From: Janthinobacterium sp. 344
GTDB lineage: Bacteria > Pseudomonadota > Gammaproteobacteria > Burkholderiales > Burkholderiaceae_D
Assembly (NCBI RefSeq): GCF_900112025.1
Contig: NZ_FOKL01000009.1
Location: 1-64,000 of the forward strand
DNA: 64,000 bases
Direction: 5' to 3'
The first letter of the stretch is position 1, and each line of letters opens with the position of its first letter. Below the pieces are notes generated by a model. It did not search any database, was not told the DNA's origin, and saw nothing but the letters and a program-made list of their open reading frames with translations. Below are positions 25,523-35,816 of the stretch, piece by piece. Position numbers and translations under genes: made by a program.

Positions 25523-27883
25523 TTACCCTTGTTCTGCACTGGCCGCCGGCACCAGGATGTCCCTGTTGCCATTGGATTGCATGGTTGACACTACCCCGCT
25601 CTGCTCCATCTGCTCGAGCAGACGGGCGGCGCGGTTGTAGCCGATGCGCAAATGACGCTGCACCAGCGAAATCGAGGCGCGGCGGTTTTTCAGCACCACC
25701 GCCACCGCCTGGTCGTACAGGGCATCGGCCTCGCCGCCGCCCTCGCCCGGCGCCCCGCCTTCGGCGCCGTCGCCTTCCAGGGTGCCGCCTTCGAGGATGC
25801 CCTCGATATAATTCGGTTCGCCCTGCAGCTTCAGATGGCTGACGACGCGGTGGACTTCCTCATCGGACACAAACGCGCCGTGCACGCGCATCGGCAGGCC
25901 GGTGCCGGGCGGCATGTACAGCATGTCGCCCATGCCCAGCAGGGTTTCCGCGCCCATCTGGTCCAGAATCGTGCGCGAGTCGATCTTCGACGACACCTGG
26001 AAGGCGATACGCGTGGGGATGTTCGCCTTGATCAGGCCCGTGATCACGTCCACAGATGGGCGCTGCGTGGCCAGAATCAAGTGCAAGCCGGCGGCACGCG
26101 CCTTTTGCGCGATACGCGCGATCAATTCCTCGACTTTTTTACCCACCACCATCATCAGGTCGGCCAGCTCGTCGATGATGATGACGATGGTCGGCAGTTT
26201 TTCCAGCGGCTCCGGCGAGTCCGGCGTCAGGCTGAACGGGTTCGGGATGTGTTCTTCGCGCTTTTTCGCGTCGGCAATCTTCGCGTTGTAGCCGGCCAGG
26301 TTACGCACGCCCATCTTGCTCATCAGCTTGTAGCGGCGTTCCATCTCGTTCACGGCCCAGTTCAGCGCGTGGCCCGCCTGGCGCATGTCGGTGACGACGG
26401 GCGCCAGCAAGTGCGGAATGCCTTCGTAGACGGACATTTCCAGCATCTTCGGATCGATCAAAATCAGGCGCACGTCGAGCGGGTCGGATTTGTACAGCAG
26501 CGACAAAATCGTCGCATTGATGCCCACCGACTTGCCGGAACCGGTGGTACCGGCGACCAGCAAGTGAGGCATCTTGGCCAGATCGGCCACGACGGGCTTG
26601 CCGGCGATATCCTTGCCCAGCGCAATCGTCAGGCTGGATACGCCATCGTTGTAGACCTTGGAGCCGAGGATTTCCGTCAGGCGCACGATCTGGCGCTTGC
26701 TGTTCGGCAGCTCCAGCGCCATGTAATTCTTGCCGGGAATGGTTTCCACGACGCGGATGGAGGTCAGCGACAGCGAACGGGCCAGGTCGCGCGCCAGGCC
26801 CACGATCTGGCTGCCCTTGACGCCCGTGGCCGGCTCGATTTCATAGCGCGTCACGACGGGGCCGGGGTAAGCGGCCACTACCTTGGCATCCACGCCAAAG
26901 TCCGACAATTTCTTTTCGATCAGGCGGCTCGTGAATTCCAGGGTTTCCACGGACACCGTTTCCACCACAGGCGGCGCCTCGTCGAGCAAGGACAACGGCG
27001 GCAGCTTGCCGTCGCCGGGGGTTTCAAACAGATGGGCCTGGCGTTCCTTTTCCACGCGCTCGGACTTCACCACCGTGACCACCTGCGGCTCGATCTTCAC
27101 GGGCGGCGCGGCCACGTGCTTTTCCACGTGCTTGGCGCGTTCGATCACCACCACCTCGTCGCGGCGCACGGCGGCCACTTCGCCCTGGCGGCGGTCTTCG
27201 CGGTCCTGGTAGCGCAGCACGAACCAGTTGAACGCGTCTTCGATGGCGCCGCCGATGCGCTCGGCCACTTGCAACCACGAAACGTGGAAGAACAGGCTGA
27301 AACCGAGACCGAACAGCAGCAACAGTAATAAAGTGGCGCCCGTGAAGCCGAAGGCCACGTGGGCCGAGTGCCCCACCAGCTGGCCCAGCACGCCGCCAGG
27401 ATCGCGCGGCAGCTGCACGTGCAGGCTCTTCGCCATGCGCAGGTATTCGAGGCCCATGCTGCCGATCAGCATGATGGAAAAGCCGACGATGCGGATCAGC
27501 ATCTCGACATGGTGCTCGCGCTCGACTTCCTCTTCTTCCAGCAGGAAGCGCTTGCTCAGGCGGCGATAGCCGTTCCATACCGTGCGCAGCAGCCACACGC
27601 ACCACCACCAGGCGGAAAAGCCGAAGATATACAGCAACAGATCGGAGAAGGTCGCGCCCAGCTTGCCGCCCAGGTTGGCGACCTTGTCGACATTGGTGGC
27701 GTGCGACCAGCCAGGGTCGAGCTTGTTGAAGCTGGCCAGGATCAGCACGAAGTACAGGGCAAACGCGGCCAGCGCGAACCAGCGCGCCTCGGACAACAGC
27801 CTTACCAGCCGGTTCGGCAAGGGCCGGCGTTCGACCGGTTTACGGGTGTAGCTATTTTGATTGGCCTGGGCTGGTTTAGTCAT
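25523..27883 (-). CDS. ftsK: DNA translocase FtsK
   Basis: 786 aa. Four membrane helices occur in the first ~210 residues, then a short linker (shorter than the 600-aa linker of E. coli FtsK). The motor domain has Walker [14 protein letters not shown] and Walker [15 protein letters not shown], with [31 protein letters not shown]. The C-terminal gamma winged helix ([38 protein letters not shown]) recognises KOPS. It pumps chromosome DNA at the septum and activates XerCD at dif. Divergent from trxB, 3 bp before lolA. Confidence 0.96.
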   Translation of the reverse strand: MTKPAQANQNSYTRKPVERRPLPNRLVRLLSEARWFALAAFALYFVLILASFNKLDPGWSHATNVDKVANLGGKLGATFSDLLLYIFGFSAWWWCVWLLRTVWNGYRRLSKRFLLEEEEVEREHHVEMLIRIVGFSIMLIGSMGLEYLRMAKSLHVQLPRDPGGVLGQLVGHSAHVAFGFTGATLLLLLLFGLGFSLFFHVSWLQVAERIGGAIEDAFNWFVLRYQDREDRRQGEVAAVRRDEVVVIERAKHVEKHVAAPPVKIEPQVVTVVKSERVEKERQAHLFETPGDGKLPPLSLLDEAPPVVETVSVETLEFTSRLIEKKLSDFGVDAKVVAAYPGPVVTRYEIEPATGVKGSQIVGLARDLARSLSLTSIRVVETIPGKNYMALELPNSKRQIVRLTEILGSKVYNDGVSSLTIALGKDIAGKPVVADLAKMPHLLVAGTTGSGKSVGINATILSLLYKSDPLDVRLILIDPKMLEMSVYEGIPHLLAPVVTDMRQAGHALNWAVNEMERRYKLMSKMGVRNLAGYNAKIADAKKREEHIPNPFSLTPDSPEPLEKLPTIVIIIDELADLMMVVGKKVEELIARIAQKARAAGLHLILATQRPSVDVITGLIKANIPTRIAFQVSSKIDSRTILDQMGAETLLGMGDMLYMPPGTGLPMRVHGAFVSDEEVHRVVSHLKLQGEPNYIEGILEGGTLEGDGAEGGAPGEGGGEADALYDQAVAVVLKNRRASISLVQRHLRIGYNRAARLLEQMEQSGVVSTMQSNGNRDILVPAASAEQG

Positions 27884-27938
27884 TCTGGGAAGCGCTGCAA
27901 GGTGATAAATGTTTCTGGAAGGGAATTTCCCATAATAA

Positions 27939-29051
<1,113 letters not shown>

Positions 29052-29058
29052 TCGGCGC

Positions 29059-29733
29059 ATGGCGTCGATGAAAGACTTTGCCGATCTGAAAGCGGTCAGC
29101 AAGCAGCTCAAGGAACAGGCCGATGCGCGCGCGCAAGCCGCGGCCGAGCGCGCGCAGCAAGCCAAGGTGCAGGCCGTGGAGAGCAATCTGTTCAAGGCCA
29201 GCATCGGCGGCGTCAAGCGCCTGCCCGAGTCGGACCGCTACGTGCCCAGCCTGCCCAAGGCAGGCGCCATGGCGCCCCAGCAGCCGGCCCGCAAGCTGAC
29301 ACCGGAAGAGGACGATGCGGCCGTGCTGCGCGAGTCGCTGTCGGATTTGTTCGAAGTCGACCATTACCTGGAAAACGATCCGGCCCTGAACTACGCGCGT
29401 CCCGGCGTGGGCCCGGACGTGGTGAAAAAGATGCGCAAGGGCCACTGGCCCATCCAGGATGAGCTGGACTTGCACGGCTTGCGCCGCGACGAGGCGCGCG
29501 ACGGCATCGGCGCCTTTCTGAACCAGGCGACGCGGCGCAAGCTGCGCTGCGTGCGCGTGATCCACGGCAAGGGTTTTGGCTCGAAAGGCCAGGAACCGGT
29601 CTTGAAATCGATGGTGCACAGCTGGCTCGTGCAAAAGGAGGAAGTCATCGCCTTTTGCCAGGCGCGCCGCTCGGAAGGGGGCGATGGCGCCCTGGTCGTG
29701 CTGCTCTCCGCGGCCCTGCAGCCCATCCGTTAG
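29059..29733 (+). CDS. Smr/MutS2-C-terminal domain protein
   Basis: 224 aa. An Ala/Gln/Lys-rich helical N-terminus (1-70) leads to a C-terminal Smr domain (about 130-215) with the signature ELDLHGLRRDEAR and the RVIHGKGFGSKG loop. Smr domains have nicking endonuclease activity on branched DNA or cleave RNA at collided ribosomes (SmrB). This proteobacterial single-domain form (YdaL/SmrA-SmrB-like) might act in either way. It is probably cotranscribed with trxB. Confidence 0.88.
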   Translation: MASMKDFADLKAVSKQLKEQADARAQAAAERAQQAKVQAVESNLFKASIGGVKRLPESDRYVPSLPKAGAMAPQQPARKLTPEEDDAAVLRESLSDLFEVDHYLENDPALNYARPGVGPDVVKKMRKGHWPIQDELDLHGLRRDEARDGIGAFLNQATRRKLRCVRVIHGKGFGSKGQEPVLKSMVHSWLVQKEEVIAFCQARRSEGGDGALVVLLSAALQPIR

Positions 29734-29778
29734 GCTTGCCAGCAAGGAATTACCATTCCGTCACACGTTCCACACTGC

Positions 29779-29812
29779 ACACGGCCCCGTTTGTCACCAT
29801 TCGGGGCCGTGT
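29779..29812 (+). terminator. Hairpin after the Smr gene
   Basis: Perfect 11-bp arms ACACGGCCCCG/CGGGGCCGTGT with a 12-base loop, 45 bp past the stop. The T-run is missing, so termination is only probable. Confidence 0.55.
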
Positions 29813-29868
29813 CATGTTAACCTGTGACAATTATTTCCTGCTTAGCGTCTCGTGCACGCGCTCCACCC

Positions 29869-30498
29869 ATGATGCCACCCCAACTGCCGCCTGGCTCGCT
29901 GATCAAGATCATTGAGGTCATCGCCATCCTGGTGGGCGCGTTTTCCGGTTTCATCGAGGCGCGCCGCAAGCGCATGGACCTGGTCGGCGTCTTCGTCGTG
30001 GCCTTCATCACGGCCTTCGGCGGAGGGACCTTGCGCGACATCCTGCTCGACAAGCGGCCCCTGTTCTGGGTCTCGCACCAGGAATACGCGATTCTGATCT
30101 TCGTGCTGGCCCTGACGGCCGCGCCCTTGATCCAGCACTTGCGGCAAATTGTCTCGGAACGCCTGATCGTCGTGGCCGACGCCATCGGCCTGGGCATGTT
30201 CGCCATCGCCGGCGTGGCCGAGGCCATGCGCGCCGGCATGCCGATCTTCATCGCCTCGATGATGGGGGTGATTACGGGAATCTTTGGCGGCGTGATGCGC
30301 GACATCGTCTGCAACGAAGTGCCGATGGTGTTTCGTGACGGCAAACCCTACGCCATCTGCGCGTTCTTCGGCTGCTGGGCCTATCTGCTGCAGATGCACT
30401 TCGGTGCCGAGCACGACTTCGCGCTGTGGACCAGCGCCAGCGGCATCACCATCCTGCGCCTGATCTGCTGGAAATTCGACATGCGGCTGGGACGCTGA
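29869..30498 (+). CDS. TRIC-type membrane channel (YadS/UPF0126 family)
   Basis: 209 aa, about seven membrane helices. The two repeated motifs AFGGGTLRDILLDKRPLFW and GIFGGVMRDIVCNEVPMVF are the inverted UPF0126 repeats that line the pore. Bacterial homologues of TRIC form trimeric K+/Na+ channels; some were annotated as glycine transporters. The start is one of two adjacent ATGs at 29869/29872; the frame extends upstream without a better site. Single gene, converging on glnB. Confidence 0.88.
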   Translation: MMPPQLPPGSLIKIIEVIAILVGAFSGFIEARRKRMDLVGVFVVAFITAFGGGTLRDILLDKRPLFWVSHQEYAILIFVLALTAAPLIQHLRQIVSERLIVVADAIGLGMFAIAGVAEAMRAGMPIFIASMMGVITGIFGGVMRDIVCNEVPMVFRDGKPYAICAFFGCWAYLLQMHFGAEHDFALWTSASGITILRLICWKFDMRLGR

Positions 30499-30523
30499 AG
30501 GTCAGCATCCCAGGCTGAAACAC

Positions 30524-30871
<348 letters not shown>

Positions 30872-30902
30872 TTAAAATTGTTGGATTGTGGACTTTAGCT
30901 GC

Positions 30903-32519
30903 TTACTCAAAGAACTTGGAAGTGATGGGATAACGCCAGTCGCGGCCAAAGCCACGGTGCGTGACGCGGATGCCTACCGGCGACTGGCGCCGCTTGTATT
31001 CATTGATCTTGATCAGGCGCGTGATTTTCGCCACGTCCGCCGGCGGGTAGCCAGCTTCGATAATCTCGGCGATCGGCCGGTTTTCTTCCATGTACAGTTG
31101 CATGATGCCGTCGAGTATTTCATACGGCGGCAAGGAATCCTGGTCCAGCTGGTCGGCACGCAGCTCGGCCGACGGTCCGCGCGTCAGGATGCGCTCGGGA
31201 ATCACGTCCGACACGCTATTGCGGTACGCGCACAAACGGTACACCAGCGTCTTGGCGATATCCTTGATGACGGCAAAGCCGCCCGCCATGTCGCCGTACA
31301 GGGTGCAGTAACCAACGGCCATCTCGCTCTTGTTGCCAGTGGTCAGCACGATGCTGCCATGCTTGTTCGACAGGGCCATCAGCAAGGTGCCGCGGATGCG
31401 CGCCTGGATGTTTTCTTCCGTCGCGTCTTCCGCCAGTCCGGCGAACTCGTCAGCCAGGGTGGCGCGGAAGGCATCGAAGGTTTGCTTGATCGGAATTTCA
31501 TCGTAGCGCACATTGAGGCGTTTTACCATGTCGCGCGAATCGATCCACGAGATATCGGCCGTGAATTGCGACGGCATCATGACGGCGCGCACCTTGTCGG
31601 CGCCCAGCGCATCGACGGCGATGGCCAGGGTCAGCGCGGAATCGACGCCGCCCGACATGCCGATCAGCACGCCAGGGAAGCCGTTCTTGACGATGTAGTC
31701 GCGCACGCCCAGCACCAGCGCCTGGTACACCTGCGCCTCGGTGGTCAAGGGCGCGGCCAGCGCCTGCGGCACGGGCGTGGCGCCGTCGAACTCGACCAGT
31801 TGCAAGTCTTCCTCGAAGTGGCGCAGCTGGGCGCAGATGGTGCCGGCCGCATCCATGACGAACGAGTCGCCATCGAAAATCAGCTCATCCTGGCCACCCA
31901 CCAGGTTGGCGTAGACCAGGGCCATGCCTTGCGCGCTGACATGCTTGCGCATGGTGTCATAGCGCAGGTGCTGCTTGTTCATGTGGTAGGGCGAGCCGTT
32001 CGGCACCAGCAGCACTTGCGCGCCGGCCGCGCGGGCGCGCATGGGCGCATGCTCGAACCACGTGTCTTCGCAGATATTGATGCCGAAACGCACGCCCTTC
32101 ACGCCAAACACGAAGGCCTGGTCCGACGACGTGAAGTAACGCTTTTCATCGAACACCGTCGTGTTCGGCAAGTCGTGCTTGCGGTAGGTGCCCAGAACTT
32201 CGCCGTTGAGCAGCACGGAAGCGGCGTTATGGCGCACGCCCTTCTCATCCTGCAGGGGCAAGCCCACCACCACGTGCAAATCCTTGAACTGGGCCAGGTC
32301 TGCGGCCAGCGCCGCAAACGCTTCCTGCGTTTTTGCGTAGAATGCATTGCGCAGCAGCAGGTCCTCGGGTGGATAGCCGACCAGCGACAGTTCCGGCGTG
32401 AGCACGATATCGGCGCCCGCCTCAAAGGCGCGGCGGGAAAGGTCGAAGATCTTGGCACGGTTGCCGGCCAGATCGCCGACCGTACTATTCATTTGAGCAA
32501 TTGCGACTTTGACTGTCAT
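30903..32519 (-). CDS. nadE: Glutamine-dependent NAD+ synthetase
   Basis: 538 aa, two domains. The N-terminal glutaminase is of nitrilase type, with Glu in LTPELSLVGYPPEDLL, Lys in YRKHDLPNTTVFDEKRYF and the catalytic Cys in INICEDTWFE. The C-terminal synthetase has the PP-loop GMSGGVDSALTLAIA and TTGNKSEMAVGYCTLYGDMAGGFA. It converts deamido-NAD+ to NAD+. Start MTVKVAIAQMN at 32519 fits the family. Probably an operon with glnB, coupling NAD synthesis to nitrogen sensing. Confidence 0.96.
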   Translation of the reverse strand: MTVKVAIAQMNSTVGDLAGNRAKIFDLSRRAFEAGADIVLTPELSLVGYPPEDLLLRNAFYAKTQEAFAALAADLAQFKDLHVVVGLPLQDEKGVRHNAASVLLNGEVLGTYRKHDLPNTTVFDEKRYFTSSDQAFVFGVKGVRFGINICEDTWFEHAPMRARAAGAQVLLVPNGSPYHMNKQHLRYDTMRKHVSAQGMALVYANLVGGQDELIFDGDSFVMDAAGTICAQLRHFEEDLQLVEFDGATPVPQALAAPLTTEAQVYQALVLGVRDYIVKNGFPGVLIGMSGGVDSALTLAIAVDALGADKVRAVMMPSQFTADISWIDSRDMVKRLNVRYDEIPIKQTFDAFRATLADEFAGLAEDATEENIQARIRGTLLMALSNKHGSIVLTTGNKSEMAVGYCTLYGDMAGGFAVIKDIAKTLVYRLCAYRNSVSDVIPERILTRGPSAELRADQLDQDSLPPYEILDGIMQLYMEENRPIAEIIEAGYPPADVAKITRLIKINEYKRRQSPVGIRVTHRGFGRDWRYPITSKFFE

Positions 32520-32591
32520 GATGATGGAAATTTCGTTTTATTAAACAAGACGGTGGCGCGCAGGCCGATGGCGGCGCCCCGAGAGTGATGA

Positions 32592-33752
32592 ATGCACACT
32601 ACAACAATGAATTATCGCACGGCTATCGTCTCGACCCTGGCGGAAATTGGTGAAGCGGCCTGGTCAGACCTGCTGGCGCGCCAGCAGGACGCCAAGGCGG
32701 AGGCCAATCCCTTTCTGTCCTACGCCTTTCTGCACGCGCTGCACGAATCGGGCTGCGCCAGCGCGGACACGGGCTGGCAGCCGAATTACCTGGTGCTGTG
32801 GCAAGGCGAAACCCTGGCCGCCGCCCTGCCCCTGTACCTCAAAATGCATTCCTACGGCGAATACGTCTTCGACTGGGCCTGGGCCGATGCCTATCAGCAG
32901 CATGGCCTCGAATATTACCCGAAACTATTGTCCGCGATCCCCTTCACGCCCGTCAGCGGCACGCGCCTGCTGGCCCGCGACGGCGAATCGCGCGCCGCCC
33001 TGCTGGCCTTTCTTCAAGCGCAGCAGCAAGCGGCCGACGTGTCGTCCACGCACATCCTGTTCCCGCCCGAAAGCGAGGCGCGGCAACTGGCAGATGCCGG
33101 CTACCTGCTGCGTAGTGGCGTGCAGTTTCACTGGCTCAATCCCGGTTACACGGACTTCGAGCAATTTCTCGCCACCCTGGAACACAAGAAGCGCAAGAAT
33201 ATCCGCGCCGAGCGGCGCAAGGTAAGGGAAGCGGGCGTGACCCTGCGCCAGGTGCGCGGCCTGGACGCCACGGACGCGGACTGGCAGCTGTTCCACCGCT
33301 GCTACAGCAATACCTATGCCGAGCACAGGTCCTCGCCCTACCTGTCGCTGGACTTCTTCCGGCGCATAGCCGTCAGCATGCCGCACAACATCCTGCTGGT
33401 GATCGCCGAGCGCGACGGCCGGGCGATTGCCGCTTCGCTGCTGATCCACACGGCCGATACTTTATATGGCCGCTACTGGGGCGCGCTCGAGCACGTGCCG
33501 TGCCTGCATTTCGAGACGGCCTACTACCAGCCGCTGGAATTTTGCATCGCCAACGGCATCGCCACCTTCGAGGGCGGCGCGCAGGGCGAGCACAAGATGG
33601 CGCGCGGCTTCCTGCCGCAGAAGACCTGGTCCGCCCACTGGCTGGCGCACCCGGCCTTCGCCGACGCGGTGCAGCGCTTCCTGGAACGCGAACGGGGCGG
33701 CATCGATGCCTATCTCGATGAATTGAACGAGCACAGCCCGTTTCGATCGTAA
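32592..33752 (+). CDS. FemAB-like GNAT-fold protein (DUF482)
   Basis: 386 aa cytoplasmic protein. The DUF482 pattern (PFLSYAFLHALHESGCA, YGEYVFDWAWADAYQQHGLEYYPKLLSAIPFTPV, LEHKKRKNIRAERRK, EGGAQGEHKMARGFLP) is plain. The family has a double GNAT fold related to FemAB aminoacyl transferases of peptidoglycan. Its reaction in Gram-negatives is unproven. ATG 32592 has a weak GAGAG upstream; an alternative start is 32607. It diverges from nadE. Confidence 0.85.
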   Translation: MHTTTMNYRTAIVSTLAEIGEAAWSDLLARQQDAKAEANPFLSYAFLHALHESGCASADTGWQPNYLVLWQGETLAAALPLYLKMHSYGEYVFDWAWADAYQQHGLEYYPKLLSAIPFTPVSGTRLLARDGESRAALLAFLQAQQQAADVSSTHILFPPESEARQLADAGYLLRSGVQFHWLNPGYTDFEQFLATLEHKKRKNIRAERRKVREAGVTLRQVRGLDATDADWQLFHRCYSNTYAEHRSSPYLSLDFFRRIAVSMPHNILLVIAERDGRAIAASLLIHTADTLYGRYWGALEHVPCLHFETAYYQPLEFCIANGIATFEGGAQGEHKMARGFLPQKTWSAHWLAHPAFADAVQRFLERERGGIDAYLDELNEHSPFRS

Positions 33753-33804
33753 AAAATGCTCCCGGCCGGCGGGCGGGGAGCAGCTGCGGTCACGCGCGCG
33801 TCGT

Positions 33805-34386
33805 TCAGACGGCCGGGCGCCCCGCCCCGGAGCCGAAGGCGCCGTCTTTCTTCAGCTTGTAGGCGCGCCAAGCCAGGCTCAGCAACAAGATACCCGTCAG
33901 CAAGGCATACACGCCGATCATCCACACGAGGGCGAACGTGCCGGCGGCGGGAAACACCAGGATCAGGATGCCGAAGGCGATGGAAATGATGCCATTGAGC
34001 ACCAGCAGCCATTCGCCCTGGATGGCCTTGCGCAGGCGGATCGCCAGCACGATATCGAACACGCCCGACACCAGCGCGTTGACGCCCATCATGACGATCA
34101 GGGCAAACGTCGTCAGCAGCGGGTAGATGATGGTCAAAATGCCCACGGCCAGGCCGCAGATGCCCAGCAGCAGCAAGGCCCACCAGTCGCCGCCATGCTT
34201 GCGGTTGCTGAAGGCGCCGACGATGGAGGCGCCACCGCCCAGCAGCGCATACACGGCAAACACGGTCAGCAGCGACAGCACCGTCACGCCGGGTAAGGCC
34301 AGGGCAATCACGCCAAAGGCGATCGCGGCCAGGCCGCGCAGGGCCAGTACCCACCACGAGCGCATCAATAAGTGCTCAGTATACAT
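33805..34386 (-). CDS. HdeD family membrane protein
   Basis: 193 aa with six membrane helices arranged as three hairpins. It has the HdeD pattern WWVLALRGLAAIAFGVIALALPG and WLLVLNGIISIAFGILILVFPAAG. E. coli HdeD is linked to acid resistance at high density; in other bacteria the role is unknown. ATG at 34386 (MYTEHLLMRSWW) follows AGGTGGT. It is a single gene, isolated from ppa by a terminator. Confidence 0.88.
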   Translation of the reverse strand: MYTEHLLMRSWWVLALRGLAAIAFGVIALALPGVTVLSLLTVFAVYALLGGGASIVGAFSNRKHGGDWWALLLLGICGLAVGILTIIYPLLTTFALIVMMGVNALVSGVFDIVLAIRLRKAIQGEWLLVLNGIISIAFGILILVFPAAGTFALVWMIGVYALLTGILLLSLAWRAYKLKKDGAFGSGAGRPAV

Positions 34387-34484
34387 ACCACCTCCCGTTC
34401 AAGGACTGCGAAGTTAACTTTTCGATAATATTTTTGGCGTGCGAGTGCCGTACTATCCACCGGAAAGAGTTATGTTGTGGCAAT

Positions 34485-34525
34485 AAAAAAGCGCACCCGG
34501 CCATCATAGCAGGGTGCGCTTTTTA
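34485..34525. terminator. Terminator between ppa and hdeD
   Basis: AAAAAAGCGCACCC and GGGTGCGCTTTTT form a stem with A/T runs on both sides, so it can act in either direction. It follows the ppa stop by about 60 bp. Confidence 0.8.
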
Positions 34526-34581
34526 CTCGCACACGGCAGAACACCGGCGGCTAGCCGCCGGCTCCGCGGGCAATCGCTTGC

Positions 34582-35130
34582 TTAGGAAGCGGCTTTCTCG
34601 GCATCCGCCTTGTAGGCGGCGACGCCGCCGAGGATTTCTTCCTTGGCCACGTCAGGACCATACCAGCCGTCGATCTTGACCCATTTGCCTTTTTCCAGAT
34701 CTTTGTAGTGCTCGAAGAAATGCTGGATCTGGCGCAGGCGCAGTTCGTTCAAGTCTTCCGGCTTTTGCCAGTGGCTGTAGATCGACAGGACCTTGTCGAC
34801 TGGCACGGCCAGCACTTTCGCGTCTTCGCCCGACTCGTCGGTCATTTTCAGCACGCCGATAGGACGGCAGCGCACCACCACGCCTGGAATCAGCGGGAAT
34901 GGGGTGATGACCAGCACGTCGACCGGGTCGCCGTCCGGCGACAGGGTGTTCGGCACGTAGCCATAGTTGCATGGGTAGTGCATGGCGGTACCCATGAAGC
35001 GATCGACGAAGATCGCGCCGCTTTCCTTGTCGACTTCGTACTTGATCGGATCGGCGTTCATCGGGATTTCGATGACGACGTTGAAATCGTTCGGCAGGTC
35101 GCGGCCGGAAGAGACGTTATTCAAACTCAT
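34582..35130 (-). CDS. ppa: Inorganic pyrophosphatase
   Basis: 182 aa family I enzyme. Metal-binding residues are in the signature DGDPVDVLV, with [30 protein letters not shown] and the C-terminal [10 protein letters not shown]. It hydrolyses PPi to phosphate, driving biosynthesis. I chose ATG 35130 ([13 protein letters not shown]), with GAGGA five bases upstream; another ATG lies four codons further up. A TATAAT box at 35169-35174 lies about 40 bp upstream. Confidence 0.96.
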   Translation of the reverse strand: MSLNNVSSGRDLPNDFNVVIEIPMNADPIKYEVDKESGAIFVDRFMGTAMHYPCNYGYVPNTLSPDGDPVDVLVITPFPLIPGVVVRCRPIGVLKMTDESGEDAKVLAVPVDKVLSIYSHWQKPEDLNELRLRQIQHFFEHYKDLEKGKWVKIDGWYGPDVAKEEILGGVAAYKADAEKAAS

Positions 35131-35168
35131 GGGGTTCCTCATTAGCGGATTGTGTTTTTAACCGCGTA

Positions 35169-35174
35169 ATTATA
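35169..35174 (-). promoter_or_regulatory. -10 box of ppa
   Basis: Perfect TATAAT on the minus strand about 40 bp before the start codon, with only a weak -35 (CGCACA, 17-base spacer). Confidence 0.5.
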
Positions 35175-35816
35175 GCGAAGTACAGGCCGCTTGTGCGATG
35201 CAGCAGCAGCCTGGCCGCGTTTCGCGCATCCAGCCAGCAACAGTGGCAGGAGCGCCCGACGCCACGCGCAGCCTGCCGCCCGTCTGCCATTCCCCGCCTG
35301 GCAAGCCTGGCCATTCAGGAAACAGGCGGGCCGCCAGACATAATAAGTGAAAACACTTAAGTAATACTACTGCCACCCTGAATTAATATCGAATAATTCC
35401 GCAATCGTGCCTCGGCACATAATCAGCACATCGGCACGCATATTATAAATAATATTGTATTTTTTGCAGTCTTCTATAATAGTGGCAGCGCCGCGAATCG
35501 CCTCGCCATTGCCGCGCAGGTGGATGCGCCCATTGCAGTATTTTCTACCGCCCCCGCTGCATGCCTCCCATCTCCCGCCCCTGGAAGACGCCTTTCCGCC
35601 CTTTCCAGCATAATATTTGCTTTTATTTGAAGAGTTTATTCGATTCAAATTGAATGCCCTGAAAAAAATGGCGCGACCAGAAGACAATCATCAATTCTGA
35701 TAAACTGTCACATTCTGGTGATTTCAAACTTTGTATATTCTGCAATCGACGCCTTCCCTGAATTGACTATGGCGCTTTCAATGCGCCACCGATAAATCCT
35801 TGCAAAAAGGAATAAT
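35175..35816. other. Intergenic stretch, AT-rich from about 35340, no supported gene
   Basis: The left part (to ~35335) is GC-rich and featureless. From about 35340 to 35816 the DNA is markedly AT-rich for this genome. A minus-strand frame of 106 codons (35367-35687) starts with TTG, has no ribosome-binding site and gives a low-complexity product, so I do not call it. The right end holds the gcd leader with a TATATT-like -10 near 35735 and a small hairpin GGCGC/GCGCC at 35771-35787. Confidence 0.5.

Noticed and set aside
35367-35687. 106-codon minus-strand frame in the AT-rich gap
   Set aside because: TTG start, no ribosome-binding site, low-complexity product without recognisable pattern.
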